A program made the position numbers and the translations under genes. A model generated the notes under the pieces. It was not told the DNA's origin. It worked only from the letters and a program-made list of their open reading frames with translations, and did not search any database. From assembly GCA_011317545.1 (NCBI GenBank), contig WUJK01000002.1:2604001-2668000 (forward strand): a stretch of DNA of 64,000 nucleotides. The letters run 5' to 3'. The DNA comes from Coniella vitis (taxonomy: Eukaryota > Ascomycota > Sordariomycetes > Diaporthales > Schizoparmaceae). Below are positions 57,831 through 64,000 of the stretch, in pieces; the stretch's first letter is position 1; every line of letters begins with the position of its first letter.

Positions 57831-59733
57831 ATGACAGAGTCCATCTCCAGTGATAATGTTCAGCGTCAATCCCAACGCAAACAGACGGACGCTAGCTCCA
57901 TGGTTGAGCGCTCGCACACTCAGACAGCCGGGCCAAAACACCGAGGAGGACGTCTATGGGCGCAGTTTCGCGGTTTTTGTACCTTCTTAGGTCCAGGAGC
58001 CATCATCTCTGTTGCGTATATAGATCCGGATAACTACCAAACAGCCATCTCGTCCGGCGCCGACTTTCAATACAAGCTGCTATTTATGGTGCTTGTCTCG
58101 AACCTTGTTGCGATTTATCTCCAGGTATATACATTACCATGGGTGAGCCCGGCGCAAAAGAGGCTATGTAGATAGAACTGACATGTGAGCCTCCAGGCGC
58201 TCTGTGTTAAGCTAGGAACCGTCACAGGCTTGGACCTCGCCCAGCTCAATCACCGCCACTTGCCTCGGTGGCTCGATCTGACCATATACGCGATTGCAGA
58301 GGCCTGCATTATTTGCACCGATTTGGGACAAGTCATAGGCACGGCCATATCTCTGAATATCCTTATTCCGGAACTCGCACTCTCGGCGGCCTGCTGCATC
58401 TCTGTGGTCGAAACGCTCCTCATCTTACTTCTCTATAAATCGAATGGCGATTTGAGACGCCTTAGGATCTTCGAGACTTTGATCGCACTGTTGGTGCTTG
58501 CGGTATTTGTCACGATCTGCCTGCTGCTGGCTCGAATTCCAGCTCCTGTTGGATCGGTGCTCAAAGGGTTCCTGCCCTCACGCGACATTTTCGTTGGTGA
58601 CGGGCTATACGAGTCCTGTGCCATTCTAGGTGGTAGTGAGTATTATTCTGGTCGCTATCGTGCTTGCTTGTTTGCGTGCTTGCGTGTCCTATGTTGGCTG
58701 ACGATGTGCCTTGAACTAGCCTTGATGCCACACACGATTTATCTTGGCACAGCTCTCTCGCGCGCCAGACTGTACAATTTTGACGAGAAAAACAGCCTCG
58801 TGAGCCCAGCAGCGAGTGCAGAGGACTTGTGTCCGCCTTCCTTGCGTGCAATCCGGTCGTGTCTGTCGTATTCCATTGCCGAGCTCTGTGTCACCCTAGG
58901 CACAGTAGCCATTTTCACCAACTCGGCCCTTGTCATAATTTCGGGAACATCCTTCTACGGGCCAGAGAGCAATATCTCAGACGACATCTATTCACTGCAC
59001 AGCCTCTTCTCATCGGTCATTGCGCCCACGGCTGGAACTCTCTTTGCCGTGTCACTTTGTAAGTGTTCCATTGGCAGGAAAGCTACCCAAGTCCCAGTTT
59101 TTGATGCGTTATGTAGTATTTTCGGGTGTAAGCGCGGGTGTTGTGGCCACAATGGCAGGCCAAGTCGTAATGGAAGGCGCACTTCAGATCAAATTGTCGC
59201 CGTTCGTCAGAAGGTTGGCAACACGGTGCGTGGCGATAGGTATGTTCTTATTTTGTTCCCCTTCTTAGCTGGCTTCCTTGGGGAGTGGGAGGGTGGGAAA
59301 GAAATAATAGTAAAATGCTTCATTGAGCATTGTTGTTATTTTTTTATCATCATCCTTCTTTTCCTTTCTTTTCTCAAGTCTCGGGCCTGATGGCCGTGGC
59401 AGTTCCTTCGGAGCAGAAAATAACGAAGAATCGCCGTTGCCTGTAGTCCCGGCGTTCGTCATAGCAGTTTCAATGGGCCAGGAGGGGCTATCACGGGCTT
59501 TGGTGGCGTGCAATTATATATTGGCGATCGGTCTGATATTCGTGACATTTCCACTCGTCTACTACACAAGCACAGCCAAGTACATGAGTGTGCGCAGCGA
59601 GGATGGGACAAGCTTGGTGAGCATGCGCAACAACGCGGCAACGGCTATCGTGGCGTATCTGGTCTGGGTCGTGGTCGTGTTCATGGACTTGGCTACCGTG
59701 GTACTGATTGGAATGGGCGTCGAAGACGACTGA
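57831..59733 (+). CDS. NRAMP-family divalent metal transporter
   Basis: NRAMP/SMF proteins carry Mn2+, Fe2+ and similar ions with protons across plasma or endosomal/vacuolar membranes. Exons as read: 57831-58124, 58197-58635, 58720-59058, 59117-59239 and 59447-59733, joined in frame to 493 aa. Helix 1 carries YIDPDNYQTA (Asp65-Pro66-Asp67-Asn68) where most family members have DPGN. Helix 6 has the metal-binding Met in LMPH (Met247-Pro248-His249). The conserved AGVVATMAGQVVMEG stretch follows. The N-terminal 40 residues are hydrophilic. The last intron (207 nt) is longer than its neighbours. I chose its acceptor (CCTGTAG) because it continues CVAI with VPAFVIAVSMG in line with the family. Closer AG sites lead to a stop or an odd insertion. 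Divergent from the cation exchanger gene. Confidence 0.88.
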
Positions 59734-59955
59734 AGCATAATAAAGCTACAGCATTTCAAGATAGTCCGCGTCGATTGAGCTCTATAGATGAGGAGAGAGA
59801 AGAAGCAATGCCGAAAATACTTATTGCCCCTGTAGTGTGCTTGCGCGATCAAAATCATGTGAAAGTGATAAATGGATTGCATGGGTTTTGTACGCGCGGG
59901 GCCCCCGCCGCGCTCCACTACTTAGCCAACCCATGGCTGTCAAGGATTAAGTTTG

Positions 59956-60538
59956 TACATAGTACAGTCCAGACAAATATATACACTGTTCACATGCTTT
60001 CCCGGATGTTCTTATCAGCAGAGCCAATCAGAAGCCCCACACTGTGTTTTGAAGTCACAGGAAAAGCTCATGTGGGCAGTATTTCCTTGGAGCGCGGGAC
60101 GACGACGTTTACTGAGTATACATATAGTAGTATACTAGCAGACCAAAATACCTACATAGTAGGTATACTATAGCGCACGCCAACACGCGGTAGTAAAGAA
60201 CCTATATATTAAATTATTATTGATAACAACCACTAAAGGACAGGTCAGATATGTTCCGGATAGGACCTGAATAGTGAGTGTAGTGTTAACCTGAAGGTCT
60301 GTGCTGTTTTTGCTCTGGCACCATCGCTATTTTGTAACCACCTAATCTCAATCTGATGTACTGTGTAACTATCTACTATGTAGGTATCCAGTGCTGTGCA
60401 TACGTATATAGTAACAGTCATTTGCAGGACAGGGTCTTCCCTGCCTCGTCATCGGGTCTGGCTTTTTGATCTGCATCCTTATCTGCACCCAAGGATGGCT
60501 CGTCGGCCCAATCACAGCGGATGGTCAGAGACCTGTCT

Positions 60539-60573
<35 letters not shown>

Positions 60574-60796
60574 AGAATTTAAAAAAAAAGTTTCTGCATG
60601 GGATGCAGTAGGGTTTGGCGTGGTCTGGGACGCTGTCGCAGGCTCACAGCCCCGCGCGGCTAAGTGGCTTCTTGAACACCAGGCACTGGCCTCCAAAGAC
60701 TGGGTTGGAAACGTTCCCGTCAAATCTTGCACCTCCTCTGGAAGCCGCAAATAAAGGGAAGGGGAGCATAGGCGAGGCGGACGTATTTACTATGTA
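59956..60796. repeat. Cluster of four TACTATGTA motifs
   Basis: Exact copies are at 59956-59964, 60153-60161, 60374-60382 and 60788-60796. The copy at 60153 is embedded in the perfect inverted repeat TACCTAC-ATA-GTAGGTA (60149-60165). The copy at 59956 is extended to GTACATAGTAC. Confidence 0.65.
60543..60571 (+). repeat. Poly-A tract of 29 A
   Basis: Twenty-nine consecutive A, then GAAGAATTT and nine more A. It is a simple tract in the spacer before PPS1, with no retroelement remnant visible. Confidence 0.9.
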
Positions 60797-61164
60797 AGTG
60801 CATGGTACCGTGTCTGCGGTCAGTGCTCAAGAACGGAGCCTGCATGCAGACGCTGTATGCACCCTGTTGTGCGCCCTTTTTGCCGCTAAAACGCCAGAAA
60901 CGCTAAGACACGGCCGGGAAGTCGCTAGAAGTACTCGCCAAGCATGCCTATGCAGATGGCGGGACAGCTCTCCACTCCCCCGCATTGGCAGCCCTGAAGC
61001 CCCCGACCCACATGTCTGCCTGGGCTACTGGGCTGGCTGTACTATGATAGTATGCTCTTCTCTTGGTGGCCGTGGCAATCACGTCGCCAAACATGCTTGC
61101 CATGGTCCATCAGAGTGTGCGCTAACCTAGGCCAACCTTGGGGCGCGGCCACTAACGAACTGTT

Positions 61165-61182
61165 ACCACCACCACCACCACC
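61165..61182 (+). repeat. (ACC)6 trinucleotide repeat
   Basis: Six perfect ACC units about 410 bases upstream of the PPS1 ATG, within the pyrimidine-rich leader region. Confidence 0.85.
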
Positions 61183-61591
61183 AATTTCCTCCCCGCTCCA
61201 TCTTTCTATGCAACCTACTAACCCCAATCAGCAACGCCTTTGCCGCCGTCTGGAACTCTCAATCACCTCGGTGTGTGCGTGTGTGTGCGTGTGTTTGGTT
61301 TGTATTGGTGTGCTTCAGACCTCCGCAGTTTGGCCTTCTCCTCTTCCTCTTTTTCTCTCTTTCAGGACTCATCAATCAGTCAGCCACCAACTGTACGTCC
61401 TCCCTCTTGGCCTTCCTTCATTCTTTCCCGATCGCCTGCTCCCCGCTATCCTGGCCAGCTGCAAATGACCCATCTCGGCCTTTTACGCCTGCTCAACCTC
61501 CATTCTGATCGGCGGACTGGTGACTTGCTCTCTTCGGTTCTGCCCTCCTCGTCCTAGAGACAACAGCGACAACAAAGACAATAGAGCTCAC

Positions 61592-63781
61592 ATGGCTACC
61601 ATTGCCCTTCCCGGACCCCTTCCTCCACACCGACCTTCTTCCTTGACCATCGACAGCCTCGATGGCCAGGCTGAGTCGCCCTGTCCACCCGCCGTCCCGA
61701 ACAAACACATCCCAATCTGTCCTCCGGGGCCCGTTCCGCAGCTAGAGCCGACCACTCCACCTCCATCGCCGCGGAAGCAAGAACAACCTTTGCAACGGTC
61801 TATTCTATACCCACCTACGACCTTCAACTATACCACCTTTGGCTCTGTGGATGTCTACGAAGTCTCGGCCGCACAGGTTGCCCGAGCCTTGGATCACATT
61901 GCCCGCCAGCCTCTGCCAGAGCCCTCCGAGGTGTTCCCTTGGCTTCATGGCTTGCACCCGCTCAACAATTTGCAGCAGTCGTTCTTCACTGCACGCAATC
62001 GCAATGCAAAAAGGACTCCGACTTGTTTTCGCAACATAACTCTTGTCAAAGCAGACGGTGATCTGAACGTCTCTCGGCTCAAAGGGGCCATCTCGCCCCA
62101 TGAGTTCCTGCACTGCTCCTCTGTATCTGAATTCCAGGACGTCGATCCACGAGATGGGTTCTCGGTCAGAAATTTCCAGATCCAAGCTGCCAAGTCCGCC
62201 GTGACGTCTGATATTGTTGTATATGGTGATGACTTGCACGCATGTCGCAAGCTGGCAAAGGATATTGCGGCAGCTCAGCAAAGGTGGCGAGACCGACATG
62301 CTGCTCAAAACGAGTCCTTACCAATCTACAACACCTTTGTCTGCACTAGTCCTTTCCATATCTTCCAAGAAAGATACCCCGAGCTTGTGGCCGTCGACTC
62401 GGACGGGCTCTTGACGGGTAATGTCCTTGATTTTATTCATCAAGAGCGCAAGGAGATGTTTATCATGACGAAACCATCCGAAATATCCCATAATGTCTGG
62501 ATGGGCCCGACCTTAGACCGCATTTCAGGAGACGAGGGCGCTTCCCAGTCGTTTGACCTGTTCATTGAATGTAGCGATCTAGGCCGCCTTGACCCAGCAG
62601 CTCTGCAGGATATCGCCCTGGGCCTGGTGGAAGATCCCAATCCTTGTCTTGACTTTCCGTCATCCGGCAGCCTTCTTCCCTCTTCCTGGTCGCACGCAGA
62701 AGCCGACGGTATTGTCGAGACATGCAAATGGATTTATCATTTAGCCCACGGTACCTATCCCTCAAATATCGTTGGAACCGATGCTGCCATGACTGAGCAG
62801 AATCAAATTCCTCCCAGCAGACCCCGCAAGATTCTGATTCATTGTGGAGATGGCTATACTGAATCTACCATGCTGGGAATCGCTTATTATAGCTTCAGCA
62901 CTGGCCGTTCCATCTCAGATGCTTGGTTGAATCTGCATACAACTTTGAAACGCAATTTTTTCGCTTACCCAGCCGACGTTTCCCTACTAACATCTATTGC
63001 ACCCCGCCTCTTGTCAAGATCCCCGGCACTTGCATCCAAGAGCTCTTCCGATATTGGTCGACTTGCTTCAGAAGAACCTGACTGGTTTTCGGGTCTAGAT
63101 GGATCGTTTCCAAGTCGCATCTTGGATTATTTGTACTTGGGCAACCTCAACCATGCCAATAATCCTGAGCTTTTGAGAGCTATGGGCATACAGCAGCTTC
63201 TGAGTGTGGGAGAAACAGCCATGTGGCGCGAGGGGGAGCTAGAGCGATGGGGTTCTGAGAACATCTGCATTGTTCAAGATGTACAGGATAATGGTATTGA
63301 TCCTTTGACGAATGAATTCGAAAGGTGTCTTGAGTTTATAGGTGAGTCTGATTCCTCTTCTCATTGCTGCCCGCTTGACACAAATCAAAGCCAGAGATAG
63401 AAACTATCTGAGGGTACTCATGATTAGCACTTGTCTAACATATTTCTAAACTTAGCTCAAGGCAGACGAAAAGGCATTGCGACACTTGTACATTGCCGCG
63501 TTGGTGTTTCCCGAAGCGCGACCATTTGCATCGCAGAGGTTATGAGAGCCTTGGACCTATCCTTTCCTCGAGCGTATTGCTTTGTCCGCGCTAGACGACT
63601 GAATGTCATTATTCAGCCGCATTTGCGCTTTGCCTACGAGCTTCTAAAGTGGGAGGAGACGTTGCGTTGCAGAAAAGCCGCCGCGACAAACACCGATGAG
63701 CTGCGAGTCGTCAAACGTGAGATGGAGTGGGCAGAAATTGCAAGAGAGATTGCTCTTATGAACCGGCCATACGCGAGGTAG
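61592..63781 (+). CDS. PPS1: Dual-specificity protein phosphatase PPS1
   Basis: PPS1 is a dual-specificity phosphatase linked in yeast to S-phase and DNA-replication checkpoints. Exons 61592-63341 and 63456-63781 give 691 aa. The active DSP domain lies at the C-terminus: substrate-side FPSRILDYLYLGNLNHANN, then the phosphate loop VHCRVGVSRSATICIAE with Cys597 and Arg603 (CX5R), split from the first half by the intron. A second phosphatase-like segment upstream has ILIHCGDGYTES (Cys418), but Glu424 replaces the Arg of CX5R, so it is probably inactive. The first 60 residues are Pro-rich and disordered. I start at MATIALPGP. An in-frame ATG at 61520 would add 24 residues. The joined sequence (CLEFI-AQGRRKGIATLV) continues smoothly. 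Confidence 0.92.
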
Positions 63782-64000
63782 AAACCAATTTTGTGGTCTA
63801 TGCGATGCACGAGCTTCGCAGCACGTTAAAGTTTACACATCATGAGGGGCTCTGAGCGGACGGGCTTATTCCCAGAAACGACCTGCACGATTTATGAAAC
63901 GCATCGAATGTCTGGTAACGATTGGGGGACAGATCATATCTGTTATGCTTTCTTGGAGTTGGTCGATGATAAAGTAATGGGGTTATCACTATGGGTTCTG
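63782..64000. other. 3' flank of PPS1
   Basis: The last 219 bases follow the PPS1 stop and should hold its 3' untranslated region. Nothing else is visible. Confidence 0.4.

Larger units (their letters stand above)
59734..61591. other. Intergenic, NRAMP 3' end and PPS1 promoter
   Basis: No gene is supported in 1.9 kb. It holds four exact dispersed motifs (59956-60796), a 29-A run (60543-60571), (ACC)6 at 61165-61182, GT-rich repeats near 61270-61310, and a long CT-rich leader up to the PPS1 ATG. Confidence 0.45.

Overview
This window is nuclear DNA from a filamentous ascomycete, most likely a Sordariomycete; Hypocreales is my guess from the protein style only. Reasons: genes carry short GT-AG introns (about 45-210 nt), 5' regions are pyrimidine-rich, gene order mixes strands with no operons, and the products are fungal orthologs (TFB1, CIA1, PPS1, mitochondrial GUT2, KGD1, ATP2). 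Sixteen protein-coding genes are supported. I found no convincing tRNA, rRNA, CRISPR array or intact transposon.

Left part (1-28.6 kb), dense and mostly housekeeping: glycogen branching enzyme (+), ATP synthase beta (+), a mitochondrial-type AAA ATPase (-), TFIIH subunit TFB1 (-), 2-oxoglutarate dehydrogenase E1 (+), CIA1 (-), then a 3.8-kb gap, an MHYT-domain membrane protein (+) and mitochondrial glycerol-3-phosphate dehydrogenase GUT2 (+). Several act in carbon and energy metabolism (glycogen, TCA cycle, glycerol shuttle, ATP synthesis, Fe-S assembly). Nothing in the layout suggests they form a controlled cluster.

Middle part (28.6-48 kb), sparse: an RGS-domain protein (-) whose frame is interrupted by one in-frame TGA, a 7.9-kb gene-poor stretch upstream of it rich in simple repeats, a Ulp1-type SUMO protease (-), and an FAD-dependent phenol-hydroxylase-like monooxygenase (-).

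Right part (48-64 kb): a conserved-looking protein of unknown function (+), a DDHD-domain lipase (-), a CaCA-family cation exchanger (-) divergent from an NRAMP metal transporter (+), with a strong hairpin between the two, and the dual-specificity phosphatase PPS1 (+).

The signal no gene explains is a short quasi-palindrome, TACTATGTA (= TACATAGTA). I count 26 exact copies by eye where about 0.5 is expected. All lie between genes, in clusters at 19.3-21.6, 35.1-39.4, 44.1-44.2 and 60.0-60.8 kb, some as longer perfect palindromes. This is my best candidate for an undescribed element. All exon borders come from reading splice signals and checking that the frame stays open. They have not been tested against transcripts or database searches.
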